Positions 15,855-24,313 of a stretch of DNA of 64,000 nucleotides are shown one piece after another. Each line of letters begins with the position of its first letter. The stretch's first letter is position 1. The position numbers and the translations under genes are program-made. This DNA is from CAZCJU01 sp964562175. Lineage in GTDB: Bacteria > Bacillota > Clostridia > Oscillospirales > CAG-272. Where the stretch lies: positions 62,001-126,000 of the forward strand of contig CAZLRV010000001.1 of NCBI GenBank assembly GCA_964562175.1, read 5' to 3'. The notes beneath the pieces are model-generated. The model had not been told where the DNA came from. It did no database searches and saw nothing but the letters and a program-made list of their open reading frames with translations.

Positions 15855-17138
15855 TTATTTTATCGCATCAAAGCCTTTTTGCAGGTCTGAAATTATATCG
15901 TCTATATGTTCTGTACCTATGGACAAACGTATCGTATTCGGCTTTATACCCGCCTCCTCAAGCTCCTTTTCGTTGAGCTGACTGTGTGTCGTCGTTGCGG
16001 GGTGTATTACGAGGCTCTTGACATCCGCTACATTTGCAAGCAGTGAGAATATTTCAAGGCTGTCGATAAATTTATGCGCCACATCGACTCCGCCCTTTAT
16101 CTCAAAGGTGAATATCGAGCCGCCGCCGTGCGGAAAATATCTTTCATACAGCTCATGGTCGGGGTGAGATGAAAGCGAGGGATGATGTACCGACTCGACA
16201 AGCGGATGCGAGGTCAAAAACTCTATCACCTTAAGCGTATTTTCCACGTGCCGCTCAAGTCTCAGCGATAGCGTTTCAATGCCCTGCAGCAATAAAAACG
16301 CCGCAAACGGCGATATCGTCGCTCCCGTATCTCTCAGCAATACGGCTCTGATATATGTTACCAGCGCACAGCTCGGTGCGGCTTGTGTAAATGTCACACC
16401 GTGGTAAGCCTCATTAGGCTCGTTCAGTACCTTAAATTTTTCGCTTGATGTCCAATCGAATCTACCCGACTCGACTATTACGCCGCCGAGCGTCGTACCG
16501 TGACCGCCCAAAAACTTTGTTGCGGAATGCACTACAATGTCCGCTCCGTATTCTATCGGTCTTATAAGATACGGCGTTCCGAATGTATTATCGACAACGA
16601 GCGGTATTCCGTGCCTATGTGCGATATTTGCCAGAGCCTCGATATCCGGTATATCACAATTGGGATTTCCGAGCGTTTCTATGTACAGGCACCTTGTATT
16701 ATCGCATATTGCCGCCTCGGTCTGCTCGAGGTCGTGTATATTTACAAAGCTTGTCGTTATACCGTAGGCGGGCAAGGTATGTGAAAGCAGATTATAAGTG
16801 CCGCCGTATATCGTTCTTTGAGCCACTATGTGACCGTTATTCTGCCCCAAAGCCTGTAACACATACGTAATAGCCGCCGCACCCGATGCAAGTGCAAGTG
16901 CCGCCGTGCCGCCCTCAAGTGCCGCAACTCTTGTTTCAAGCACCTGCTGTGTTGTATTTGTCAGCCGTCCGTATATATTACCGCCCTCTTGAAGTGCGAA
17001 GCGTGCTTGCGCTTGGCGGCAATCCTCAAATACATATGAGGTCGTTGCGTATATCGGCACTGCACGTGCCGAGGTTGCGGGATCGGGACTCTCCTGACCC
17101 GCATGAAGCTGTAGAGTTTCGAATTTATAATTTGACAT
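15855..17138 (-). CDS. metY: O-acetylhomoserine sulfhydrylase (aminocarboxypropyltransferase)
   Basis: A 427-residue Cys/Met-metabolism PLP enzyme beginning MSNYKFETLQLHAGQESPDP, which is characteristic of the MetY/Cys25 group. The PLP lysine is in HSATKFLGGHGTT. It forms homocysteine from O-acetylhomoserine and sulphide. Upstream in-frame codons reach 17252, but AAAGGAAAG just before the ATG at 17138 and the family N-terminus mark the start. It is the first gene of the operon, with a leader of about 128 nt. Confidence 0.95.
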   Translation of the reverse strand: MSNYKFETLQLHAGQESPDPATSARAVPIYATTSYVFEDCRQAQARFALQEGGNIYGRLTNTTQQVLETRVAALEGGTAALALASGAAAITYVLQALGQNNGHIVAQRTIYGGTYNLLSHTLPAYGITTSFVNIHDLEQTEAAICDNTRCLYIETLGNPNCDIPDIEALANIAHRHGIPLVVDNTFGTPYLIRPIEYGADIVVHSATKFLGGHGTTLGGVIVESGRFDWTSSEKFKVLNEPNEAYHGVTFTQAAPSCALVTYIRAVLLRDTGATISPFAAFLLLQGIETLSLRLERHVENTLKVIEFLTSHPLVESVHHPSLSSHPDHELYERYFPHGGGSIFTFEIKGGVDVAHKFIDSLEIFSLLANVADVKSLVIHPATTTHSQLNEKELEEAGIKPNTIRLSIGTEHIDDIISDLQKGFDAIK

Positions 17139-17250
17139 TTTTTTACTTTCCTTTCGTTTTTTCGATTTGCTTGGCACAATTGTCCTCACATTCGTCCGAA
17201 ACAAAAGTTTGCCCGAAGCAATACGGGAAAAATATATTTCACGGTTATTC

Positions 17251-17269
17251 ACCTACCTGTTTGGTTGGT
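17251..17269. promoter_or_regulatory. Palindrome over the metY transcription start (candidate Rrf2 operator)
   Basis: ACCTACC (17251-17257) and GGTTGGT (17263-17269) form an inverted repeat with a five-base centre and one mismatch. It begins four bases after the -10 box and covers the predicted start of transcription, an ideal place for a repressor. The Rrf2 regulator encoded at the end of the same operon is the obvious candidate ligand. Confidence 0.6.
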
Positions 17270-17272
17270 ATT

Positions 17273-17301
17273 ATTATACCACATTTTTTCCCGTTTGTCA
17301 A
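17273..17301 (-). promoter_or_regulatory. Promoter of the metY-cysK-rrf2 operon
   Basis: Minus-strand TTGACA (17301-17296) and TATAAT (17278-17273), both perfect, with a 17-bp spacer. Confidence 0.9.
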
Positions 17302-17335
17302 TAGCTCAAGTAAATTTTTTTCTTTTTTACGCAAA

Positions 17336-17363
17336 ACAGCACCGCCTATCAAGGCGATGCTGT
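17336..17363 (-). terminator. Hairpin after the transaldolase gene
   Basis: ACAGC..CGCC (17336 onward) pairs with GGCG..GCTGT (17353-17363) with two mismatches. On the minus strand it is followed by TTTTGCG, a short T-run, 23 bp past the transaldolase stop. Probably a weak intrinsic terminator. Confidence 0.55.
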
Positions 17364-17385
17364 AATATAAGCGTTTAGCTATGAC

Positions 17386-18036
17386 TTATTGAGGGATCTT
17401 AGCCCAGTCAGCCATAAACTTTTCAAGGCCGCTCTTTGTAAGAGGATGGTCAACCATCTGCATTATAACCTTGTAAGGAACGGTGGCAACCTGAGCGCCT
17501 GCCTTTGCAAGCTCTATAACGTGAACGGGGTGACGGGTCGAAGCGGCAACGATCTGAGTATCAACGCCCTGAATTGCGAACATATCAGCAATTTCGGCAA
17601 CCAGATCCATACCGTTCCAGCCTATATCGTCAACTCTTCCGAGGAAGGGAGCAACGTATGTAGCGCCCGCATTCGAAGCGAGAAGTGCCTGAGCTGCGGA
17701 GAAGCAAAGCGTAACGCAAGTTCTGTAGCCCTTCTTGGAAAGACGGGAAACAGCCTTAAGACCCTCTGCACACATAGGAATCTTGATTATCATATTCTCA
17801 CGGAGTGCCTGGATCTTCTCTGCATCCTCGCACATACCGTCGGCATCCATTTGGATAACCTCACCGAATATAAGCGTTTCGGGAGAAACGATAGCGTCGA
17901 TCTCCTTTATAGCATCTTCGAATTTCTTGCCCTCACGTGCAATGATGGAGGGGTTTGTCGTAACGCCTTCAACGATACCAAGTGCATAAGCCTTCTTGAT
18001 CTCTTCTACATTGGCGGTATCAATAAAAATTTTCAT
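17386..18036 (-). CDS. tal: Transaldolase / fructose-6-phosphate aldolase family
   Basis: A 216-residue, short-type transaldolase (TalC/FSA group) with a single TIM-barrel domain. The N-terminal FIDTANVEEI and TTNPSII are diagnostic, and the Schiff-base lysine is Lys85 in MIIKIPM. It interconverts sugar phosphates in the non-oxidative pentose phosphate pathway. Short members cannot be separated from fructose-6-phosphate aldolases by sequence alone. AAAGG precedes the ATG. It follows the dehydrogenase E1 gene on the same strand, separated by a strong hairpin at 18069-18096. Confidence 0.92.
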   Translation of the reverse strand: MKIFIDTANVEEIKKAYALGIVEGVTTNPSIIAREGKKFEDAIKEIDAIVSPETLIFGEVIQMDADGMCEDAEKIQALRENMIIKIPMCAEGLKAVSRLSKKGYRTCVTLCFSAAQALLASNAGATYVAPFLGRVDDIGWNGMDLVAEIADMFAIQGVDTQIVAASTRHPVHVIELAKAGAQVATVPYKVIMQMVDHPLTKSGLEKFMADWAKIPQ

Positions 18037-18068
18037 CGGATATACCTTTCAAATAATATATTTTATCG

Positions 18069-18096
18069 GTGAGATGAGCCGAGAGGCTCATCTCAC
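18069..18096 (-). repeat. Perfect 12-bp hairpin between E1 and transaldolase genes
   Basis: GTGAGATGAGCC (18069-18080) and GGCTCATCTCAC (18085-18096) pair perfectly around a GAGA loop. No T-run follows on the minus strand, so it is not a canonical terminator. It may protect the 3' end of the dehydrogenase mRNA or reduce read-through into tal. Confidence 0.7.
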
Positions 18097-18110
18097 GTCA
18101 TATTCGGGAA

Positions 18111-20579
18111 TTAAACGCCTCTCTTGTAACGGCGGATAAGCTCCTCGTTTGTGAAGTTGTTCTTAGGCGTATGACCTGCAAGGGGCATAAGCTTCTGATG
18201 GATAGCATCAAGTACCCAATCAACCTGCGGGAAGAATTCCTTATCATACTCGAATGCGGGTGTGATGAGGTTCTTTGCGCCTACTACAACGGGCGGAGCA
18301 TCGAGGTAATCGAATGCAAGCGATGTGATGTTAGCCGCCATAGTCTCGGCAACACTGCCTCTCTCGCAAGCCTCGGTGATAAGAACTATCTTACCGGTCT
18401 TCTTAACGGACTCGATAACCTTATCGTAGTTGAAAGGAACAACCGAACGTGCGTCTATAACCTCGGCACTTACGCCGTACTTCTCTTCAAGAGCCTTAGC
18501 CGTATCCATAGCGGTGTACAGAGCAGAGCCGATGGTAAGTATCGTTACGTCGTTACCCGTTGTTCTGATAGCGGGCTCGCCGAACGGGATCTCATATGAC
18601 TCCATGGGAACGCCGTCCTTCTGGAAGTACTCTGCCTTATCGTATATCTTCTGCGACTCGAAGAATACAACAGGGTCAGTGCCGTTAAGAGCAGTGGTCA
18701 TAAGACCCTTAGCGTCGTAAGGTGTTACAGGGTAAACTACCTTAAGTCCGGGGATATGAGCGCAAAGTGCCGTCCAATCCTGGCTGTGCTGTGCGCCGTA
18801 CTTGTTACCTACGGATACACGGAGAACTACAGGCATCTTAAGGTCGCCTGCGGTCATAGCCTGCCACTTAGCCATCTGGTTGAACACTTCATCACCTGCA
18901 CAGCCCAAGAAGTCACAGTACATAAGCTCAACTATAACACGTCCGCCCGCCATACCGTATCCAACTGCCGTACCGCAGATAGCCGACTCGGAAATAGGCG
19001 AGTTGAACAGTCTGTGATAAGGAAGTGCCTCGGTAAGACCTCTGTAAACTGCGAATGCGCCGTTCCAGCAACGAACATCCTCGCCGTATGCGATAAGGGT
19101 AGGATCGGTGTAGAACTTGTCGATGATGGCTTCGAAAATACCGTCACGGATATTGTAAGCCTTCATCTTGGAAACTTCCTTGCCGTTTGCATCATATGCG
19201 TAACGGATCTTGCCTCTTACCTTCTTTACGTTCTCGTTCTCGTCAAGGGGCTGGCAAACCTCGCACTCGCGGTCTTCCATCTTAACGATCTTCTGCTCGG
19301 TGAACATCTTGTCCTCGAGGAATCTCGGATTCTTCTCGTAATCCGTGTAAGGAGCGATCTCTATATCGGATGCGAGCATGAACATTCTGTGGTTGCGGTC
19401 GATAACCGTATCGCGAACAGCGTCAACCTCTTCCTGAGTTGCAACACCTGCATCTACTATCTGCTTGGGGAATATCGTCAGAGGATCGAGCTTATGCCAC
19501 TCTGCTTCCTCCTCGGGGGTTCTGTAGGACATAACGTCGGAGGTGGAGTGACCGCCAAGACGGTAGGTAACCACGTCAAGAAGAACGGGGCCCTTGCCCT
19601 CTTTGAGCAGCTTCATCTTACGTCTGTAAGCATCGATAACCGCAAGAGGATTCCAACCGTTTATTCTTTCCGCATTCATCTGGTTCTGTGCGATGCAGCC
19701 GAGTCTTGCGAGATCGCCGTAAGCCATTGTCTCGCCTCTGGTCTGACCGCCCATACCGTAATGGTTGTTGTTGAAGTTGAAGATTATGGGCAGACCGCCT
19801 TTGTAGCCGTCCTCCCAAAGCTCGTTGAACTGATCCATTGCGGCAAAGTTCATGCTCTCGAATACGGGGCCTCTGCCGGCTGCGCCGTCGCCTGCGTTAG
19901 CTACAACGATACCGGGCTTCTTATTGCACTTCTTGAACAGTGCAACACCTGTTGCAATGGGGCCTGCACCGCCAACTATTGCGTTGTTGGGGTAGATACC
20001 GAAGGGCAGGAAGAATGCGTGCATTGAGCCGCCCAGACCTCTTGAGAAGCCCATATCCTTTGCGAACAGCTCGCACATCAAGCCGTACATAAAGTAATCC
20101 TTAGCCAGCTCCTTAACGGTCTTTGCGTTGGAATACTTTTTAACTACGGCGTAAACAGCACCCTCATGGTAGTTTTCCATAATATTGGTAAGCTCTTCGT
20201 CGGAAAGCTTCTTTATGGCGGACATAGCCTTAGCTATAACCTCGTGGTGGCTTCTGTGTGTACCGAATATGAAATCGTCAACACCCAGCTCGTAAGCCTG
20301 ACCTACTGCCGTAGCTTCCTCACCGAGTCCGAGGTGGGAAGGACCGGGGTATGTAAACTTCTTGCCGTTGTATTCACCCTTCTTTTTGATATCCATAAGC
20401 ATGGACTCAAATTCACGAATTGCGACCATATCGGCATACATTCCGAGAAAATCTTCTTTTGAGAAGTTGTCTTTCTCGTCTGCTACTGTTTTGTTGTACT
20501 CGCAAACGGGAATATCGTTAAGCTTGATCGTGCGTTTTTCAAAGCTTTTCGCAGGATCCACGAACATTGACTTTGGCAT
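18111..20579 (-). CDS. 2-oxoacid dehydrogenase E1, fused alpha and beta subunits
   Basis: The 822-residue chain carries the whole thiamine-diphosphate-dependent E1 enzyme. The alpha-like half is about 50-430, with the ThDP motif GDGAAGRG ending in NNNHYG, about 37 residues apart, longer than usual. The beta-like half is about 485-800 (EDVRCWNGAF, TEACERGSVAETMA). E1 decarboxylates a 2-oxoacid and passes the acyl group to E2. In most organisms alpha and beta are separate proteins. The start is ATG at 20579, preceded by AGGAG. Substrate (pyruvate, branched-chain 2-oxoacid or acetoin) is not decidable here. The operon order is E2-E3-E1. Confidence 0.93.
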   Translation of the reverse strand: MPKSMFVDPAKSFEKRTIKLNDIPVCEYNKTVADEKDNFSKEDFLGMYADMVAIREFESMLMDIKKKGEYNGKKFTYPGPSHLGLGEEATAVGQAYELGVDDFIFGTHRSHHEVIAKAMSAIKKLSDEELTNIMENYHEGAVYAVVKKYSNAKTVKELAKDYFMYGLMCELFAKDMGFSRGLGGSMHAFFLPFGIYPNNAIVGGAGPIATGVALFKKCNKKPGIVVANAGDGAAGRGPVFESMNFAAMDQFNELWEDGYKGGLPIIFNFNNNHYGMGGQTRGETMAYGDLARLGCIAQNQMNAERINGWNPLAVIDAYRRKMKLLKEGKGPVLLDVVTYRLGGHSTSDVMSYRTPEEEAEWHKLDPLTIFPKQIVDAGVATQEEVDAVRDTVIDRNHRMFMLASDIEIAPYTDYEKNPRFLEDKMFTEQKIVKMEDRECEVCQPLDENENVKKVRGKIRYAYDANGKEVSKMKAYNIRDGIFEAIIDKFYTDPTLIAYGEDVRCWNGAFAVYRGLTEALPYHRLFNSPISESAICGTAVGYGMAGGRVIVELMYCDFLGCAGDEVFNQMAKWQAMTAGDLKMPVVLRVSVGNKYGAQHSQDWTALCAHIPGLKVVYPVTPYDAKGLMTTALNGTDPVVFFESQKIYDKAEYFQKDGVPMESYEIPFGEPAIRTTGNDVTILTIGSALYTAMDTAKALEEKYGVSAEVIDARSVVPFNYDKVIESVKKTGKIVLITEACERGSVAETMAANITSLAFDYLDAPPVVVGAKNLITPAFEYDKEFFPQVDWVLDAIHQKLMPLAGHTPKNNFTNEELIRRYKRGV

Positions 20580-20608
20580 TGTTTTATATCTCCTAAAATT
20601 TATTTTTC

Positions 20609-21982
20609 TTATTTGATCTCGAAAAGTGCTTCTCTGATGACCTCGCATACGGTAGGATGCGGGAATACTATTTCCTTGAGGTTATCAACGGTCATTTCGG
20701 TCTCTATCATAGCCGCCGCACCGTAGATAAGCTCTGCCGCATAGTTGGCTATCATATGAACGCCGAGTACTCTCTTGTACTTCTTGTCAACGATGACCTT
20801 GCATATACCGTCTCCGCCCTCGTTTTCGGCAACGTAACGTCCGCTGTATCTCATCGTCAGCTTGGCTATCTCAACATCAAGACCCTTCGCCTTGGCACTT
20901 TCCTCGGTCTCGCCGACAGAGCCTACCTCGGGATTGGTGTAGATAACGGAAGGAATTGCATGATATCTCATCGTATCCTTCTTGCCGAGCATCGTATTAA
21001 CAGCTACCTCACCCTCACGGTAAGCCGTGTGAGCAAGCATTATCTTGCCGTTGATATCGCCTGCGGCGTAAAGTCCGGCGATGTTGGTTCTCATCTGGTC
21101 GTCTGTAACAACGGCGCCTCTCTCCATGTAAACATTGAGGTTCTCAAGGCCGTAGCCTGTCGTAACCGCACGTCTGCCCATGGAGCAAAGTACCTTGTCT
21201 GCCTTTACCGTAACGGGCTTGCCCGTCTCGTCCTCGTAGCTTACGCTGTCGGCTCCGACACTTGTAACCTTGCACTTGAGGCAGAAAGTAATACCCTTGT
21301 CTTTGTAGTTTTTAAGCAATATCTTGGAAATATCACCGTCTGTGGGTCCGGCGATATGATCGAGCATCTCTATTACGGTTACATGTGAGCCTACCGAATT
21401 GTAGTACGATGCCATTTCAAGTCCGATAACGCCGCCGCCGAGTATAACAAGCTCTGCGGGTATCTCCTCAAGATCGAGTACCTCTTTGTTCGTCATAACG
21501 AAGCCGGAGGCAACGCCCTCTCTCAAGCCGGGTATCGGAGGTACGGAGGGAGCAGAACCTGTGCAAAGAAGCATCTGCGAACCGCAATATACTTCATCTC
21601 CGACCTTAACCTTAAAGCCGTCGGAGTCACGTCCCTCTATCATTCCCTCGCCGATAACTACCTTAACGCCGGCACCCTTTTCCTGTGCGGCGATACCGGA
21701 TACGAGAGTCTTTATAACCTTATTTTTTCTTGCAACTACAGCCTTTTGGTCAATAGATGCCGAGGAAACGGTCACACCGTAGGTCGATGCGTGCTTTGCG
21801 TAATCATAGACCTTAGCCGAGTAAAGCAGAGCCTTGGAGGGCACACAACCCTCGTTGAGGCAAACACCGCCCAACGCTCTTTTTTCAATAAGCACGGTCT
21901 TAAGACCGCCTGCGGATGCACGGAGAGCCGCATTATAGCCCGCCGGGCCGCCGCCGAGAATGACAAGATCGAATTTTTCCAT
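20609..21982 (-). CDS. lpdA: Dihydrolipoyl dehydrogenase (E3)
   Basis: A 457-residue FAD flavoprotein. The FAD-binding GGGPAGY is at 10-16. The redox-active disulphide is Cys41-Cys46 in GGVCLNEGCVPSK. The NAD fold GGGVIGLE and the C-terminal catalytic HPTVCE are present. It reoxidises the dihydrolipoyl arms of the E2 protein encoded directly upstream. AGAGGTG is the ribosome binding site. There is no extra lipoyl domain at the N-terminus. Confidence 0.96.
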   Translation of the reverse strand: MEKFDLVILGGGPAGYNAALRASAGGLKTVLIEKRALGGVCLNEGCVPSKALLYSAKVYDYAKHASTYGVTVSSASIDQKAVVARKNKVIKTLVSGIAAQEKGAGVKVVIGEGMIEGRDSDGFKVKVGDEVYCGSQMLLCTGSAPSVPPIPGLREGVASGFVMTNKEVLDLEEIPAELVILGGGVIGLEMASYYNSVGSHVTVIEMLDHIAGPTDGDISKILLKNYKDKGITFCLKCKVTSVGADSVSYEDETGKPVTVKADKVLCSMGRRAVTTGYGLENLNVYMERGAVVTDDQMRTNIAGLYAAGDINGKIMLAHTAYREGEVAVNTMLGKKDTMRYHAIPSVIYTNPEVGSVGETEESAKAKGLDVEIAKLTMRYSGRYVAENEGGDGICKVIVDKKYKRVLGVHMIANYAAELIYGAAAMIETEMTVDNLKEIVFPHPTVCEVIREALFEIK

Positions 21983-21994
21983 TATTTACACCTC

Positions 21995-23335
21995 TTATTT
22001 GCTGAGTGCAACGGTGAAGTTTTCAAGAGTAGCACACAGATCCTTAAGGAATTTTGATGCGGGAGCGCCGTCAACGGCTCTGTGGTCGTATGTAAGCGAC
22101 AGTGCCATGGACTGGTAGGGCTTCATCTCGCCGTCAACCACCTTGACCTTCGTCGTAATGGTATTTACGCCGAGTATGCCTGTTTGCGGGGGATTGATAA
22201 CGGGCGTGAAGTTCTCGATACCGAACGAACCGAGGTTGGATATCGTAAACGAAGCACCCTTAAGCTTATCGGGAGATATCGAACCACCCTGGCAAGCCTT
22301 TGCAAGCTCTTTTGCTTCCTTGGATATTTGAGCGAGCGACTTCTTGTCCGCATTCATTATCGTGGGAACCATCAAGCCCCTCTCTGTATCAACCGCAACA
22401 CCGATATGTACGCCGTTGAACTTACGAAGCACATCGCCCTCAAGCAAGTGAGCGTTGAGATTTGCGTGTTCGGGCTTTGCAAGCACTCTTGATACCGCAT
22501 AGATTATGATATCGTTGAGCGTGATATTGGGAAGTCCCATAGCCTCGGCGTTTGCCTTGAGCTTCTTACGGTAAGACATTATCTCGCCTGCATCGAACGA
22601 CGTTGTATTTGTAAGCTGTGCCATGGATGACAGCGAATGGAGCATATTCTTTGCGATAGCACGACGGATACCGGACATCTTCTCGTCGGTATATTCGGGT
22701 GCTACCTCTGCCGCTGCTGCGGGAGCCTGTGCGGGAGCCTTGGGAGCGTTGATATCGGCAACGGAGAACTTGCCTCCGATACCCGTACCGCCGTTTCCGT
22801 TGAATGCACCTGCCGCCGCAAATGTAGCACTGGGGCCGTTTGCGATAAGCTCTCTTACGTCAGCCTCAACGACTCTGCCCTCTGCACCGGTGGGAGCTGC
22901 GTATTTGTAATCTACGCCCGCCTTCTTTGCAAGTGCTTTTGCTCTGGGGGATGCCTTAACGAAGCCCGTGGGGTCTGCCACTGCCGTAGGCTCAGCCTTG
23001 GGAGCCGCTACGACTGCCTCTGCCTTGGGAGCCTCCGCTGCTGCGGGTGCCTCCTCTGCCGCCGCACCTGCGGGTGCGAACTCGGCTGTGGACTCGCCCT
23101 CGTTACCAATGACCGCTATATTGGTCATAACGGGGATCTCGCTTCCCTCTTCGAAAAATACTTCTATAAGAGTGCCTGTTGCGGGAGCGGCTTCATCTGT
23201 CGTGGTCTTGTCCGTTTCGTAAGTGAAAAGGACTTCACCCTCATTGACATGCTCTCCCTTTTTCTTATGCCACTCGGTAAGAATACAGCTTTCGACCGAT
23301 ATACCTACGTTTGGCATTTGTACGGGTGTTGCCAT
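21995..23335 (-). CDS. 2-oxoacid dehydrogenase E2, dihydrolipoamide acyltransferase
   Basis: A 446-residue E2 core protein. One N-terminal lipoyl domain carries the modified lysine at Lys43 (YETDKTTTDE). An Ala/Pro/Glu-rich linker follows (about 85-120), then a peripheral-subunit-binding domain (ASPRAKALAKKAGVDY) and a second Ala/Pro linker. The catalytic domain has the active-site motif YDHRAVDG near residue 415. GGAGG precedes the ATG. It is first in the operon, behind a promoter overlapped by a palindrome. Acyl specificity cannot be told from the sequence. Confidence 0.95.
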   Translation of the reverse strand: MATPVQMPNVGISVESCILTEWHKKKGEHVNEGEVLFTYETDKTTTDEAAPATGTLIEVFFEEGSEIPVMTNIAVIGNEGESTAEFAPAGAAAEEAPAAAEAPKAEAVVAAPKAEPTAVADPTGFVKASPRAKALAKKAGVDYKYAAPTGAEGRVVEADVRELIANGPSATFAAAGAFNGNGGTGIGGKFSVADINAPKAPAQAPAAAAEVAPEYTDEKMSGIRRAIAKNMLHSLSSMAQLTNTTSFDAGEIMSYRKKLKANAEAMGLPNITLNDIIIYAVSRVLAKPEHANLNAHLLEGDVLRKFNGVHIGVAVDTERGLMVPTIMNADKKSLAQISKEAKELAKACQGGSISPDKLKGASFTISNLGSFGIENFTPVINPPQTGILGVNTITTKVKVVDGEMKPYQSMALSLTYDHRAVDGAPASKFLKDLCATLENFTVALSK

Positions 23336-23407
23336 TTGATCGTTCCTCCTATTTTTGCACGGGACAATATCTTGCCCTCATTGCGTTAATTTTTTTCAAT
23401 CATACCT

Positions 23408-23436
23408 ATAATATACCATAACGCCGCTTTTGTCAA
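23408..23436 (-). promoter_or_regulatory. Promoter of the 2-oxoacid dehydrogenase operon
   Basis: Minus-strand TTGACA (23436-23431) and TATTAT (23413-23408) with a 17-bp spacer. The -35 box lies inside the palindrome at 23418-23446. Confidence 0.8.
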
Positions 23437-23446
23437 GCGGCGTTAT
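23418..23446. promoter_or_regulatory. Perfect 12-bp palindrome covering the -35 and spacer (candidate operator)
   Basis: ATAACGCCGCTT (23418-23429) and AAGCGGCGTTAT (23435-23446) are perfect inverted repeats around TTGTC. No T-run follows on either strand, so a terminator role is unlikely. Overlap with the -35 region suggests repressor binding. Confidence 0.65.
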
Positions 23447-23515
23447 GTAAAAAATTATATTTATTTGAGTGAAATATTTTAATAATATGCCTTATCGGGC
23501 GAAAAATATCCGAAT

Positions 23516-24304
23516 CTATACCTTTTTTGCAATTCCGTAGCTTGAGATGAGCCGGTTGCATTCATCCGTGTGAAATACCGTGTCGCAATACTCACATTTT
23601 CCCGCCGCACCGTCAAGGCTCGCACCGCACCGCGGACATTGCGTCATATCGACATCGACTTCGCCACAGGCTTTTGTGAACGTTAGCTTATATAAACGCT
23701 CGATCGTCTGCTCAGCCGTGCCGGATATCACGCCTCCGCTTATATCGTCTGTCATATATTCAAGCAGTCGTGCGGCAATATTCAAGGTCAAATACTCCGT
23801 GCCGTCGGATATGTAATAATCGATATAGCTTACGCCGCACATCTCGGCTTTTTCGTAATGCATCGTCCTTTTCTTTTTGCGATGAGCTGTGACAGATGCT
23901 CGCAGTGCCTTCTCGTAAGATGCGCTTATATAAGGCTCGGCAAGCGATACGTCCCTTTCGGTTATGCTTCTTTGTACGGCTGTCATCGCAGATACCGCAT
24001 AGGCGGCAAAATCATTTTCGTCAAATAATATATCGTTTTCTTTCACAGAGGCTATAATGTCAAGCTCACGCTCTCGCCGAGCAGACTCATCCTCTCCGCT
24101 CTTGTTTATTAAGCTTTTGACAGTCCGATACAGCAAATAGCCGAAAACGATCAAAAAGCCGAGCGGAAAACGTGCAATGCCCCGAAGTCGAATATTGACG
24201 GGGAAGCTTGAAAAGATACTGCCGTATCTTAAAATATCGAATGCGACACTCAAAGCGATGACAATAACGACAATGATAACGATACGTTTAAATATTTTAT
24301 TCAT
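23516..24304 (-). CDS. Membrane-anchored Tim44-like protein with C-terminal zinc ribbon
   Basis: The 262-residue protein has two N-terminal membrane helices (about 7-25 and 47-62). A soluble Tim44-like domain follows (about 95-215, with SLAEPYISASYEKAL and YLTLNIAARLLEYM). It ends in a zinc ribbon formed by CPRC and CEYC. Bacterial Tim44-like proteins are poorly understood and often linked to protein or envelope quality control. The ATG lies 10 bp after the T-run of the ncRNA terminator, and no ribosome binding site or promoter fits in between. Expression must therefore rely on read-through or an unusual start. Confidence 0.75.
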   Translation of the reverse strand: MNKIFKRIVIIVVIVIALSVAFDILRYGSIFSSFPVNIRLRGIARFPLGFLIVFGYLLYRTVKSLINKSGEDESARRERELDIIASVKENDILFDENDFAAYAVSAMTAVQRSITERDVSLAEPYISASYEKALRASVTAHRKKKRTMHYEKAEMCGVSYIDYYISDGTEYLTLNIAARLLEYMTDDISGGVISGTAEQTIERLYKLTFTKACGEVDVDMTQCPRCGASLDGAAGKCEYCDTVFHTDECNRLISSYGIAKKV

Positions 24305-24313
24305 CTACCGCAA

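Noticed and set aside
18756..20027. 423-codon plus-strand frame opposite the E1 gene
   Set aside because: It is the antisense shadow of a well-conserved dehydrogenase gene; its product is Cys/Val-rich without domains and lacks a ribosome binding site.
23418..23446. Intrinsic terminator of the Tim44-like gene
   Set aside because: A perfect stem but no T-run on the minus strand, and it contains the -35 box of the next promoter.
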